Positions 42,708 through 51,726 of a DNA stretch of 64,000 nucleotides are shown one piece after another. Where the stretch lies: contig DASSYQ010000057.1 of assembly GCA_035703205.1 (NCBI GenBank), positions 53,210 to 117,209 on the forward strand, written 5' to 3'. The notes beneath the pieces are model-generated. The model was given only the letters and a program-made list of their open reading frames with translations, was not told the DNA's origin and made no database searches. The stretch comes from Nitrosarchaeum sp035703205 (lineage in GTDB: Archaea; Thermoproteota; Nitrososphaeria; Nitrososphaerales; Nitrosopumilaceae). Position 1 is the stretch's first letter; each line of letters opens with the position of its first letter. Position numbers and translations under genes: made by a program.

Positions 42708-43772
42708 TTAAATTACATTCGTAGTCTTTGCAAGATTCAATGCTTTTCTCTCTGTCATCTCAATTTCTTTTAAAATAGTATATCTTTCAGGTCTTAATTC
42801 TTGTGCAATCATAAGAGCAGTAACAACTTCCTCTGATTTTAAGCCAACTTGTTTAGCTGAAGTAGGTGCACCAACATCCTTCAAAGTCTGTGCAATTTTT
42901 TTCCAATCCTGACCTTGTAATTTTGCCATCATAATAGAACCAATACCACATTTTTCTCCATGAAGTCCTCTCCCTGGTGCAATTTTATCTAAAGCATGAG
43001 AAAAAAGATGTTCTGCTCCTGAACACGGTCTACTACTACCTGCAATACATGATGCGACTCCTGCACTAATCAAAGCTTCAACTATAATCCTTACATCAAG
43101 TCCATTCTTAGCATAATAACTTGAATTTTCCATAACTATTTTTGCGCTCATCAAGGCCAAATCTGCAGAATACCTACCATAATATTCGCCTGTTTTTTCA
43201 TGCCCTAACTGCCAATCTTTTACTGCAATAATATTTGCAATGAGATCTCCACAACCACTTGCTAAAAGTTTTGCAGGAGCTTTACGTATAATATCAATAT
43301 CTACAAAAACCCCTAACGGTGCAGATGCAACAACTGAATGTGGTTTATCGCTAACTATGGAAACAAATGGACTTGCCATTCCATCATGTGATGCAGCTGT
43401 TGGCATACTCACAAATGGCTTACTAAGATTATATGCAATCATTTTGGCAGTATCTACAGAACGACCTCCTCCAATACCTGTAATCAGATCACTTTGATCT
43501 TTTTTTACATCTTTTTGAATCTGATTAATAGCTGCAACTGTGTTATCTCCAGAAGTATGCCAAACAAATTTTATTTTATTGGATTTTAGCGAATCTTCAA
43601 TTTTTTTCTTTATGATTTTCTTTACATTTGTTCCACTGATCAATGAAATTGTTTTAGGTTTGCTCAGAGAATTCAGAAATTTTCCAAAATCACCTATGTT
43701 TTTCTCCCCGATCTCAATGAGCCTAGGCAATTCCATCGTATGCGATTGCATGCGATCATGACTTTTTGTCAT
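42708..43772 (-). CDS. egsA: sn-Glycerol-1-phosphate dehydrogenase
   Basis: 354 aa. Reduces dihydroxyacetone phosphate to sn-glycerol 1-phosphate, the stereochemistry that starts archaeal membrane lipids. The nucleotide region shows TGIGGGRSVDTAKMIAYNL, followed by SMPTAASHDGMASPFVS (about 122-138), and zinc ligands are expected in HDG, SRPCSGAEHLFSHALD and LHGEKCGIGSIM. All are present, so the enzyme is intact. ATG at 43772. A TATA-like GTTATTTAAAAGG (43799-43808) lies between it and the divergent proteasome gene. Confidence 0.93.
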   Translation of the reverse strand: MTKSHDRMQSHTMELPRLIEIGEKNIGDFGKFLNSLSKPKTISLISGTNVKKIIKKKIEDSLKSNKIKFVWHTSGDNTVAAINQIQKDVKKDQSDLITGIGGGRSVDTAKMIAYNLSKPFVSMPTAASHDGMASPFVSIVSDKPHSVVASAPLGVFVDIDIIRKAPAKLLASGCGDLIANIIAVKDWQLGHEKTGEYYGRYSADLALMSAKIVMENSSYYAKNGLDVRIIVEALISAGVASCIAGSSRPCSGAEHLFSHALDKIAPGRGLHGEKCGIGSIMMAKLQGQDWKKIAQTLKDVGAPTSAKQVGLKSEEVVTALMIAQELRPERYTILKEIEMTERKALNLAKTTNVI

Positions 43773-43800
43773 TATTTATCATTTCAATGGAACAAAAAGT

Positions 43801-43810
43801 TATTTAAAAG
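43801..43810 (+). promoter_or_regulatory. TATA element and Shine-Dalgarno of the proteasome beta gene
   Basis: TATTTAAAAG predicts transcription about 20 nt before the TTG at 43849; an AGGTG sequence (43840-43844) stands 4 nt before the TTG. So this gene has a short leader and an SD, unlike the leaderless genes nearby. Confidence 0.45.
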
Positions 43811-43848
43811 GGTGTCATGCAATCACTATTATCTCTAATAGGTGTATT

Positions 43849-44481
43849 TTGTCAAATAACGTTGAAGAAAAAATTCTGCATGGGACTACCACTGTAGGTA
43901 TCAAGGCTAAAGATGGTGTTGTATTATGTGCCGATATGAGGGCCAGTGCTGGATATTTTATTGCAAACAATAACACTATGAAAATTCAAAAAATTGATGA
44001 GCATGCAGGCTTGACTTTAGCTGGAGGAGTAGCCGATGCACAAAACATCGTAGATATACTTCGTTATCATTCAAATCTTCACCGAGTTGAAAAACAAGAA
44101 CCAATTTCAATTCATTCACTAGCTAGACTTTGCTCTCTCATATTTCATCAAAATAGAGGTTATCCGTTTATGGCAGATATCCTTGTTGGTGGTTATGATG
44201 CAAATGGACCTGCATTATTTAATATCGACATGTTTGGTTCAGTTGAAGAAAAATCTTATGTAACAACAGGTAGCGGTTCTCCTGTAGCATATGGTTTGTT
44301 AGAAGAGGAATATAGACCTGATCTAACAATAGAAGAAGCAAAAAAAATAGCTCTAAGAGCAGTAAAAGCCGCAATAGTTAGAAACATTGGTACTGGTGAT
44401 GGAATTAACATCGCAGTTATGGACAAAGACGGATTCCGTCTATTAACCGATGAACAAAAGAAAGCAGTCATCGAACTTTAG
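43849..44481 (+). CDS. psmB: Proteasome beta subunit
   Basis: 210 aa from TTG. HGTTTVGIKAKDGVVLCADM has Thr13 after Gly12, so a 12-residue propeptide is removed to expose the N-terminal catalytic Thr; Asp/Lys partners lie in the VVLCADMRAS and later segments. GYPFMADILVGGYDANGP and VTTGSGSPVAYGLLEEEY are family blocks. The 20S core degrades proteins with AAA partners. Its 3' end overlaps the aCPSF1 gene start region by up to 32 bp; translation of the two may be coupled. Confidence 0.95.
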   Translation: MSNNVEEKILHGTTTVGIKAKDGVVLCADMRASAGYFIANNNTMKIQKIDEHAGLTLAGGVADAQNIVDILRYHSNLHRVEKQEPISIHSLARLCSLIFHQNRGYPFMADILVGGYDANGPALFNIDMFGSVEEKSYVTTGSGSPVAYGLLEEEYRPDLTIEEAKKIALRAVKAAIVRNIGTGDGINIAVMDKDGFRLLTDEQKKAVIEL

Positions 44482-44488
44482 TGATTTA

Positions 44489-46426
44489 ATGCAAAGAAAA
44501 CAGCAACAAAAAGAATTACCTCCTAGCCAAAATATGATGGCCACTATACTGCAAAGTATACCCAAAGAAGCTAAAGTAACAAAAATAGAATACGAAGGTC
44601 CAAGAATTGCTCTGTACACAAATGCACCACGTTATCTGATGGAAAATAATGAAACTATTTCGAATCTTGTTAATATAATAAAAAAAAGAATTGTTGTAAG
44701 AACTGATGAATCTATAAGAAAATCAGAAGAAGATGCAAGAAAAATTTTAGCGGAGTGTATTCCAAAAGATGCAAATTTTCAGGGAGCATTCTTTGACACT
44801 GCTACAGGTGAAGTATCAATTGAAGCTAAAAGACCTTGGTTACTACAAAGAGATGCAAAAGAGTTCAATCATGCCGAAATCACTGAAAGGATAGGCTGGA
44901 AATTACGTATTAGAAAAGCAACTACCATACCATCACGTACTATTCAAACAATAAATGCAAACCTCAAACTAACATCTGCTGAACGAAGTAAACAATTCAA
45001 GCAAATTGGAGATGAGATATTCAGACCTAGACTAGCACAAAAATCTGAGGTATCTCTCATAACTCTTGGTGGTTTTAGTCAAGTAGGAAGATCTTGCATG
45101 TTACTATCTACGCCCGAAAGTAAAATTCTAGTAGATTGTGGTATTAACCCAGGTGCAAAACATCCGATGGATTCATTTCCCAGATTGGATTTTCTTGATA
45201 TTACACTAGATGAGCTTGATGCAATAGTAATAGGCCATGCACATTTAGATCATACTGGATTCTTACCTGCTTTATGCAAATTTGGTTACAAAGGACCAAT
45301 CTATTGTACTGAGCCAACACTTCCTATGATGAATCTTATTCAATTAGATGCAATCAAAGTTGCAGCTGCACAAGGTAGAACACCAATGTATTCAGAAAGA
45401 GACGTAAAACAAATCATGAAACAAGCAATAACTCTGCCTTATGGTACTGTTACAGATATTTCTCCTGATATCAAACTGGTTCTTGCAAATGCAGGTCATA
45501 TTCTAGGTTCTGCATTATGTCATTTCCATATTGGAAATGGTGATCATAATTTTGTTTACTCTGGTGATATTAAATTTGGAAAAAGTATTTTGTTTGAAGC
45601 GGCAAGCTGGAATTTCCCTAGGGTAGAAACTTTGTTGATTGAAAGTACATATGGTGCAAAAGAGGACATTCAACCAACTAGACAAGAAGTAGAATCTGCT
45701 TTCATTAATGCAGTAAACAACACTCTTGCAGATGGAGGAAAAGTTCTCATTCCTATTCCTGCTGTTGGCCGTGCTCAAGAAATTATGATGGTAATTGATC
45801 ATTACATGAAATCAGGCGAAATGGTTGAAGCCCCTGTTTTCACAGAAGGCATGATTTCAGAAGCTTCAGCAATTCATGAAGCATATCCTGAGTACTTGGC
45901 TAGAGAACTAAAACAAAAAATCTTGGAAACTGATGATAATCCATTTGATTCAGAATACTTTACAAATATTGAACATGCTGATGCAAGAGAAGAACCAATG
46001 AGAGATAACTCACCCTGTATTATTTTGGCAACTTCTGGAATGTTAGAAGGTGGACCTGTTTTAGAATATTTTAAAAATATAGCACCTGATAAAAAGAACA
46101 AAGTATTGTTTGTTTCATATCAAGTTAATGGAACTATGGGAAGAAGAGTTTTGGATGGTTCAAAACAAGTTACTATGTTAGGTAAAGAAGGTAAAGTTGA
46201 AGTTGTTACGGTAAATTGTAGTGTTGAAAAACTTGATGGATTCAGTGGACACAGCGATTATAATCAGTTGATGTCTTTTGTTCAAAGACTTAGACCAAAG
46301 CTTCGTAGAGTACTTGTAAATCACGGAGAACGAAGAAAATCAGAAAATTTGGCAATGAATATCAGAAGAATGTTTCGAGTTCCTGCTCATTATCCTCAAG
46401 TTCAAGAAGCAATAAAACTATTTTAG
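44489..46426 (+). CDS. aCPSF1 ribonuclease (KH, MBL, beta-CASP) - transcription termination factor
   Basis: 646 aa from ATG 44489; a longer frame from 44450 adds 13 residues and overlaps psmB by 32 bp. N-terminal two KH-type domains (about 15-165) precede a metallo-beta-lactamase and beta-CASP nuclease. Key motifs: GHAHLDHTGFLP (about 250-261) zinc site, SGDIKFG, STYGAKED, and beta-CASP HSDYNQLM near 588. In archaea aCPSF1 cleaves RNA 3' ends at U-rich terminators and triggers transcription termination. Placement beside psmB is recurrent in thaumarchaea as far as I recall. Confidence 0.92.
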   Translation: MQRKQQQKELPPSQNMMATILQSIPKEAKVTKIEYEGPRIALYTNAPRYLMENNETISNLVNIIKKRIVVRTDESIRKSEEDARKILAECIPKDANFQGAFFDTATGEVSIEAKRPWLLQRDAKEFNHAEITERIGWKLRIRKATTIPSRTIQTINANLKLTSAERSKQFKQIGDEIFRPRLAQKSEVSLITLGGFSQVGRSCMLLSTPESKILVDCGINPGAKHPMDSFPRLDFLDITLDELDAIVIGHAHLDHTGFLPALCKFGYKGPIYCTEPTLPMMNLIQLDAIKVAAAQGRTPMYSERDVKQIMKQAITLPYGTVTDISPDIKLVLANAGHILGSALCHFHIGNGDHNFVYSGDIKFGKSILFEAASWNFPRVETLLIESTYGAKEDIQPTRQEVESAFINAVNNTLADGGKVLIPIPAVGRAQEIMMVIDHYMKSGEMVEAPVFTEGMISEASAIHEAYPEYLARELKQKILETDDNPFDSEYFTNIEHADAREEPMRDNSPCIILATSGMLEGGPVLEYFKNIAPDKKNKVLFVSYQVNGTMGRRVLDGSKQVTMLGKEGKVEVVTVNCSVEKLDGFSGHSDYNQLMSFVQRLRPKLRRVLVNHGERRKSENLAMNIRRMFRVPAHYPQVQEAIKLF

Positions 46427-46696
46427 ATCGTATTCAGGTTTCCAGATCTTGATATTTGATGGCGCTACAATGATTCTCTCTTCGCCCAATCTTGCAATAT
46501 CTGCACCCTCTGTTTTTGCAATAGAATACAATTCTTCAACAACTTTTCGAAGTTGTTCAACATCTTTTTGAGCTAACGGCGTAACTCTAAGAATTAAAAT
46601 CATCTCCTTTTTGATATCTTCTTTAATTGAATGAACGTCGCTAATATCGCGTATAGTGATGGCTTTCAAATAGGTGGGATTTTCTTGTTTTTGCAT
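46418..46696 (-). CDS. sepF: SepF-like cell division protein (archaeal)
   Basis: 92 aa made mostly of the SepF (DUF552) core: KKEMILILRVTPLAQKD and VVEELYSIAKTEGADIARLGEERIIVAPSN, with the final strand KIWK. In other archaea SepF anchors FtsZ; this protein lacks an obvious N-terminal amphipathic membrane helix (MQKQENPTYLKAITIRDISD), unlike most archaeal SepFs. Thaumarchaea divide mainly with Cdv proteins, so its function is interesting. Overlaps aCPSF1 by 9 bp convergently. Confidence 0.78.
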   Translation of the reverse strand: MQKQENPTYLKAITIRDISDVHSIKEDIKKEMILILRVTPLAQKDVEQLRKVVEELYSIAKTEGADIARLGEERIIVAPSNIKIWKPEYDLK

Positions 46697-46769
46697 CCTT
46701 GTTAAAAATGCGATCTACTCCTTCAAAAACTCTTCCTTAGTTTTAACTAATTTCAAAATTTTTTCATGC

Positions 46770-47783
46770 CTAAATTCTAAATTGAATATAGGAATTTTCT
46801 TCAGCATGTTCTGTGATTATTTCTTCTTTTGTACCATCTTTGTTGATAATAATTGCAGCCTGTTCTCCTTTTGGTGCATCTGAATATCTTAAGGTAATAG
46901 AAGATGCAAATTTCACATATTCACTTGCATTTTTTCCACGTAAAATTGAAACTGGTCCCATATGATCACGAGCTTGCAATAAAATATCTCCTGGTAACGC
47001 AATTGCCTTTATCATTTCATTTTCATCCTTATTTCTTCCGACAACAAACTTAGTTTGTTCATCAAATCTGAAGTGTCTGCCAATCTTTAACAAATCAATA
47101 TCATTTATTGTAGGAGTTTCAGTATGAGCAAACAAATCTTTTGCACGTAATCCAAAAGTTGGATCAGTTAGAAGACATCCGCCACCTGCATTTGGTGGAT
47201 TTTCAATTCCATATTTTTTTGCCATATCTAATTGCGCTCTTCTTGTTCTTCCCTTAATCATTCCAAGATTTTCTCTTTTGATAAGTCCATTTTTCTCAGG
47301 ATCTGTTTCTGGAAGTAATGCTGCTGATAATGGTCTAACAATTTTTCCTACAAGGCCTGATTCTTTTTCAATAGTTCTCAGTGCAGGACCATGTTGACTC
47401 ATTGGTCTCTGTCCTAACACTTCTCCTGAAATTATAAACTCAGCTCCAATCTCATCCATGTGTTTTTTTGCTGCATTAAACATCATGGCTCTACAATCTA
47501 TACATGGATTAAATCCAGAACCTATTCCATATTTTGGATGTTTTAACATCTCAATGTATTCATCTCCAAGATATACTGTTTTTAGATTTACATTAAGATC
47601 ATCAGCTCTTTCTCTAATCTCAAAACCACAACCCCTGCCACAATCAAAATCACAAAATGGAGTCTTTATTGCAACAGCTGAAACTTCAAAACCTTGTTCT
47701 TGCATCATCCTAACTGCAAGCTGACTATCTAGACCGCCAGACAGTAATGCAACTACTTTCTTTTTTTCTTCTGTCACGATCAT
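46770..47783 (-). CDS. PP-loop ATPase, ThiI/MnmA-like tRNA thiolation enzyme
   Basis: 337 aa from ATG 47783 (residue 9 of the longer frame beginning at 47807), which gives MIVTEEKKKVVALLSGG. PP-loop SGGLDSQLAVRMM binds ATP, and NPCIDCRAMMF (about 85-95) has a CxxC that can hold sulfur or a cluster; another Cys pair (FCDFDCGRGCGF) precedes it. GHFGGGCLLT follows. Family proteins activate tRNA uridine for 2-thio or 4-thio formation, or a related target; bacteria and archaea have uncharacterised relatives. Target base cannot be assigned. Confidence 0.78.
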   Translation of the reverse strand: MIVTEEKKKVVALLSGGLDSQLAVRMMQEQGFEVSAVAIKTPFCDFDCGRGCGFEIRERADDLNVNLKTVYLGDEYIEMLKHPKYGIGSGFNPCIDCRAMMFNAAKKHMDEIGAEFIISGEVLGQRPMSQHGPALRTIEKESGLVGKIVRPLSAALLPETDPEKNGLIKRENLGMIKGRTRRAQLDMAKKYGIENPPNAGGGCLLTDPTFGLRAKDLFAHTETPTINDIDLLKIGRHFRFDEQTKFVVGRNKDENEMIKAIALPGDILLQARDHMGPVSILRGKNASEYVKFASSITLRYSDAPKGEQAAIIINKDGTKEEIITEHAEENSYIQFRI

Positions 47784-47826
47784 AAAAATCAAAATTCCAT
47801 TATACAAACTTTACATCATACATAAA

Positions 47827-48915
47827 TTGAGAAACGATATGATTTGTTCTGTGAAGGAACGAAGAAAAAATCTTCTTAAATTCGCTCAAAAGATCGACTG
47901 TGATACACTGGTCACATTTGAGCCTGAAAATTTATTTTACATGACTGGATTTTGGGGTGAAGCTATTGGAATATTAGAAAAAGGAGAAAAACCCACCATA
48001 ATTGCTCCAGAACTTGAAGTTGGTCGTGTTAAAGAAGAATCTGAAAACTGTAATGTAATTACATCCGAGCGAGGCATAGGTCTAATTTCTTCATTAATTG
48101 ATAAAATCAAAAACAAGAAAGTTTGTACCGATTGCCAAAACTATTCTACAATGATGACTCTCAAAAAATCTATTCCTACAATAAAATCGACCACTGAGCC
48201 ATTTTATAATTCTCGTATAATCAAAGATGAAAAAGAGATTAGTATTCTAAAAAAAGCTTCAAAAATAATTGATGAAATGTATGATATTTGTTATAAAAAA
48301 ATGAAGGTAGGTCAAAAAGAATCTGAACTACAAACAATCTTGATGTCATATGCAATGGAACAAAAAATGTTTGACACTGGATACAAATCCACTCTTAATC
48401 CTTTGATTATAGCTGGAGGACCAAATGGTTCTTTACCACATGCACAAGTAACTGATAGAAAATTCAAAAAGGGAGACTTTGTAGTTGTAGATCTTACATT
48501 AAGATACAAAGGATATGTCTCAGATGCAACAAGAACATTTGCAATTGAAAAAATATCTCCAGAAGAAAAACAAGTTTATGAAATTGTAAAAGAATCACAA
48601 AAACTTGGATTAAAAGCTGTTAAGCCAAATGTAGATTGCAAAGACATAGATCTTGCATGTAGAAAATACATCGAAGAACAAAACTATGGAAAATACTTTA
48701 TACATTCAACAGGTCATGGCATAGGACTTGAAGTTCATGAATTACCTACTATTTCATACAGAAGTGACACCAAACTAAAAGAAAATATGGCAATTACTGT
48801 AGAGCCTGGAATCTACATCCCAAACAAATTTGGAGTTAGAATTGAAGATTCTTTAATTGTAAAAGACAAACCCATTATTTTACACAAGTTTACAAAAGAT
48901 CTGATTACTATCTAG
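47827..48915 (+). CDS. pepQ: Xaa-Pro aminopeptidase/dipeptidase (M24)
   Basis: 362 aa from TTG. The N-terminal creatinase-like domain (FEPENLFYMTGFWGEA) is followed by the pita-bread metallopeptidase domain. Metal ligands: VVDLTLRYKGYVSDATRT (two Asp), HSTGHGIGLEVHELP (His, about 296-310) and EPGIYIPNKFGVRIED (two Glu). All five ligands appear intact, so an active Xaa-Pro or prolidase enzyme is expected. ATG is present four codons later. Divergent from the PP-loop gene. Confidence 0.9.
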   Translation: MRNDMICSVKERRKNLLKFAQKIDCDTLVTFEPENLFYMTGFWGEAIGILEKGEKPTIIAPELEVGRVKEESENCNVITSERGIGLISSLIDKIKNKKVCTDCQNYSTMMTLKKSIPTIKSTTEPFYNSRIIKDEKEISILKKASKIIDEMYDICYKKMKVGQKESELQTILMSYAMEQKMFDTGYKSTLNPLIIAGGPNGSLPHAQVTDRKFKKGDFVVVDLTLRYKGYVSDATRTFAIEKISPEEKQVYEIVKESQKLGLKAVKPNVDCKDIDLACRKYIEEQNYGKYFIHSTGHGIGLEVHELPTISYRSDTKLKENMAITVEPGIYIPNKFGVRIEDSLIVKDKPIILHKFTKDLITI

Positions 48916-48917
48916 TT

Positions 48918-49427
48918 TTAATCATAATAGTTTACAATATCAATTACATGTTTTGCACTTGAATTTTTAGCCTCAATTTCTTTTGTATCTGGATTTACAT
49001 CCCAAGCATATTCAATTTTTCCTTTATATGATTCAAATGTCAAGATCACTTTGTAAATTTTTTCAGCCGATTCATCTAATTTAGAAATAACAAGATCAAC
49101 TTTTGTCTTTTTATTATCATATATTTTTTCATCAGGATATTCAGCTGCAATTTGTTCAGTTATAGCATTCATTACAGTTAATCCTTTTTCATTTGGACCA
49201 TTATATGACATTAAAATTTCTACAATTTGTTTTTGCTCATCTGTTAAATTATCTGGAAAACTACTTTGTAAATCACTTTTTGTTAATTCTGGAATTACAA
49301 AAATTACCAATATTGCAATTATGCCTAAATAAATTGGTGCTCTTTTCTTTAGAAATGCCTTAAAATCTGCCTTTTTTGGTTTCTCCTCTTTCTTTTTGTT
49401 ATCTTTATTCATCTTGTATCCTTTCAA
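48918..49427 (-). CDS. Membrane-anchored hypothetical protein
   Basis: 169 aa. Strongly basic N-terminus (KKKEEKPKKADFKAFLKKR) then one membrane helix (about 32-50, IYLGIIAILVIFVIPEL), and an external soluble alpha/beta domain (LTDEQKQIVEILMSYNGPN, then VLKTFESYKGKIEYAWDV-like). Signal-anchor topology with the domain outside. Family not recognised; shared 1-bp spacing with the methyltransferase gene upstream suggests cotranscription. Confidence 0.6.
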   Translation of the reverse strand: MKGYKMNKDNKKKEEKPKKADFKAFLKKRAPIYLGIIAILVIFVIPELTKSDLQSSFPDNLTDEQKQIVEILMSYNGPNEKGLTVMNAITEQIAAEYPDEKIYDNKKTKVDLVISKLDESAEKIYKVILTFESYKGKIEYAWDVNPDTKEIEAKNSSAKHVIDIVNYYD

Positions 49428-49428
49428 T

Positions 49429-50271
49429 CTAGTATCTTGCAGTTAAAATTAAAACTTGCCAAGGAAATATGATTGTTCCATTTTTTTTGGTATATGGAAT
49501 TGTATTTCGTTTAACTGCTTTTTTTAATTCTCTTCTTTTAGACATGTCTAATGAATTTAGTTTTTCTTTGAGAGGTTTTGCAATGTATTTTAAATAATTT
49601 TTCCAATAATCATCAAATTTTCCTGGACTATAACTAAAAGTAAAATCCTTTATTGAAATTTTGGAAAATCCTGCATTCCTAACTTCACTATCTAATGCAT
49701 TTTTTGTTCCAAATCTATCCAAATTAGGACTGCCTGGTGGTACATAATCTGGAATAAACTCTGTTATCGAATCTAAAATACTACTAAAAAATGGAACTTT
49801 GTCTTTATGCCCATGAACGGATATCCCAACCATTCCTGTTTTTTTGAGGCTATTTCTAATGTTTTTTAGTGCTTTTTGTGCATTAGGGAAGAAAAATAAT
49901 GCATATTGACATGTCACAATATCAAATTCACGAGAAAAACTAAATTTTTCAGCATCAATATTTACAAAATCTAAATTGGATTTTAACCCATTCCATTTTT
50001 TTGCAATTTTAATTGCAGTAACTGAAGCGTCTGCTCCAACAACATATCCTGAATTTCCAACTTTATCACTAATTTGTTTTGTGACTACTCCAGTACCACA
50101 TGCAAGATCTAATACACTATTACCCTTACTTACATTAACTAATTGAACTAATTTAGAAGTACTCTGAAATGGACCTTCGTTTACACTTGCCCATCTTTTA
50201 TGATATCGTGGTGCTATTTCATTCCATATTTTCACATTCCTTTGTTTATATTCTGTATGATTGAATTTCAT
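49429..50271 (-). CDS. Class I SAM-dependent methyltransferase
   Basis: 280 aa. Motif I is VLDLACGTGVVTKQI (about 51-65), then VVGADASVTAIKIAKK and FDIVTCQYALFFFPN (about 112-126). The region after resembles UbiE/MenG-type enzymes but the C-terminal FHNTIPYTKKNGTIIFPWQV pattern is not diagnostic. Substrate could be a quinone, small metabolite or lipid. ATG at 50271; the hypothetical membrane protein starts one base after its stop. Confidence 0.82.
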   Translation of the reverse strand: MKFNHTEYKQRNVKIWNEIAPRYHKRWASVNEGPFQSTSKLVQLVNVSKGNSVLDLACGTGVVTKQISDKVGNSGYVVGADASVTAIKIAKKWNGLKSNLDFVNIDAEKFSFSREFDIVTCQYALFFFPNAQKALKNIRNSLKKTGMVGISVHGHKDKVPFFSSILDSITEFIPDYVPPGSPNLDRFGTKNALDSEVRNAGFSKISIKDFTFSYSPGKFDDYWKNYLKYIAKPLKEKLNSLDMSKRRELKKAVKRNTIPYTKKNGTIIFPWQVLILTARY

Positions 50272-50297
50272 TATTCTTTGTTAATTTATGATATATT

Positions 50298-50465
50298 TTA
50301 TGTGATCTCTTTCAAATCAGATTTAAGATCTCTTCCTGTCTCATGAAAATATTTATGTTCAATTTCTTTTAATTTTTCTAACATTTTTTTATTTTGTACT
50401 TTTTTTATTTTTAAATTAATTTCTTTATATTCTACAATCAGTTTTCTAATTTCAAATTTTTTCAT
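50298..50465 (-). CDS. Small basic helical protein (55 aa) at the end of the CoA operon
   Basis: Minus-strand ATG at 50463-50465, one base after the coaBC stop (TGA-A-ATG), TAA at 50298-50300. 55 aa, about one third Lys and Arg or Glu (KKFEIRKLIVEYKEINLKIK, then KMLEKLKEIEHKYFHETGRD), predicted helical hairpin. The tight junction shows cotranscription with CoA genes; a role in the pathway is possible but unproven. It could also be an unrelated small protein that uses the same mRNA. Confidence 0.65.
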   Translation of the reverse strand: MKKFEIRKLIVEYKEINLKIKKVQNKKMLEKLKEIEHKYFHETGRDLKSDLKEIT

Positions 50466-50466
50466 T

Positions 50467-51726
50467 TCAAATTTTTAATCTTACTTCTATCTCTTTTCTA
50501 ATAAATTTAGCAATTTTTTCTTTATTTAACCATCCTGAAGAAACTACTTTATGCGAATCTATAATCAAAACTTCATTACTTTCAGGATTTTTTCTATATC
50601 TAATAGAACCTATATCATTTGCCACGATCATATCTGCATTTGATTCATTCATTTTTTCTTTAGCCAGTTTGATTAGTTCATTTTTTGAAAGATTTGTTTC
50701 CGCTTTAAAACCGACCAAAAAAACATTTTTTTGATATTTTTTAACTTGGTCAATGATTTTTGGTGCCTTTTTGAGGCTAATTTTTATTTTATTTTTAGTG
50801 CTTTTTATTTTATTTTTACTAGGACTCTCTGGAGTATAATCTGATATAGCAGCTGCCATTATTACTATGTCAAATTCTTTTCTCATTTCTTTTTTCACAA
50901 CATCAAACATTTCTTTACTTGTAAAAATTTTAATTACCTTTGCACCCTTTGGTGGTTTTTCAATTCCAGGACCATAAATCAAAGTGACTTTGGCTCCTGA
51001 AGAAATTAATTCTGAAGTCAACAATACACCAGTTTTCCCTGAACTTTGATTTGTGATTATACGAATTGGATCAATATATTCAATTGTTGGTCCAGCAGTG
51101 ATTAACACTTTTTTATTTTTTAAAATAGATGAAAACCCAAATTTTCTTAACACGTATTCTAAAACGTCTTCTGGCTCAGGCGCTTTTGCTTTTCCTTCAA
51201 TCATTTGTGGTGACAAAAATTCTATTTTATTTTTTAAAAATTCTACATTCTTTTTTACAGCTGCATTATCATACATAGATTCATGCATAGCAAGACACAT
51301 CAAAATTGGAATCTTTGAACCAAATCCAACCGTAAGTACAGTAGATATTGGTGTATCGTCAATACCATTAGCTAATTTTCCAAGTGTATTTGCAGTAGCA
51401 GGATATACTATGATAAGATCTGATTGATTATAATCTGCTAATCTAATGTGTTCTAATTCTCCTGTTAATTTTGTTATAACTTCGTTGCCAGTTGCCCACT
51501 TGAAATAATCTGGTTGTATTAGTTTTGTAACTGCGTCACTTGTCACACATGTAACATCTGCACCATGTCTCATTAACAACCTTGCTAATTCAATTGCTTT
51601 GTATGCTGCAACACTTCCTGCAACACAAAGAACAATTTTTTTACCTGAGAGCTCAATACCATAAGAACTTACAATATCTAACGAAGGGTGATTCTTTTTA
51701 TTGATAATTTTCTTTTTAACTGTCAA
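50467..51726 (-). CDS. coaBC: CoaBC: phosphopantothenoylcysteine decarboxylase/synthetase
   Basis: 419 aa bifunctional enzyme; CoaC part (about 25-200) has the flavin-binding GKKIVLCVAGSVAAYKAIE and SPQMIEGKAKAPEPEDVL, CoaB part (about 205-419) starts KKVLITAGPTIEYIDPIRII and has FLVGFKAETN. It condenses phosphopantothenate with cysteine and decarboxylates. In this archaeal operon the preceding genes make phosphopantothenate by PoK and PPS. N-terminal extension of about 20 residues before the flavin fold. ATG at 51726; overlaps panB by 11 bp. Confidence 0.93.
   Translation of the reverse strand: MTVKKKIINKKNHPSLDIVSSYGIELSGKKIVLCVAGSVAAYKAIELARLLMRHGADVTCVTSDAVTKLIQPDYFKWATGNEVITKLTGELEHIRLADYNQSDLIIVYPATANTLGKLANGIDDTPISTVLTVGFGSKIPILMCLAMHESMYDNAAVKKNVEFLKNKIEFLSPQMIEGKAKAPEPEDVLEYVLRKFGFSSILKNKKVLITAGPTIEYIDPIRIITNQSSGKTGVLLTSELISSGAKVTLIYGPGIEKPPKGAKVIKIFTSKEMFDVVKKEMRKEFDIVIMAAAISDYTPESPSKNKIKSTKNKIKISLKKAPKIIDQVKKYQKNVFLVGFKAETNLSKNELIKLAKEKMNESNADMIVANDIGSIRYRKNPESNEVLIIDSHKVVSSGWLNKEKIAKFIRKEIEVRLKI

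Noticed and set aside
46770..47783. QueC or asparagine synthase-like PP-loop enzyme
   Set aside because: The CxxC position and downstream GGGCLLT region fit thiolation enzymes better; no QueC zinc motif.
51053..51427. 124-aa plus-strand ORF
   Set aside because: Antisense to coaBC, no motif, no promoter.
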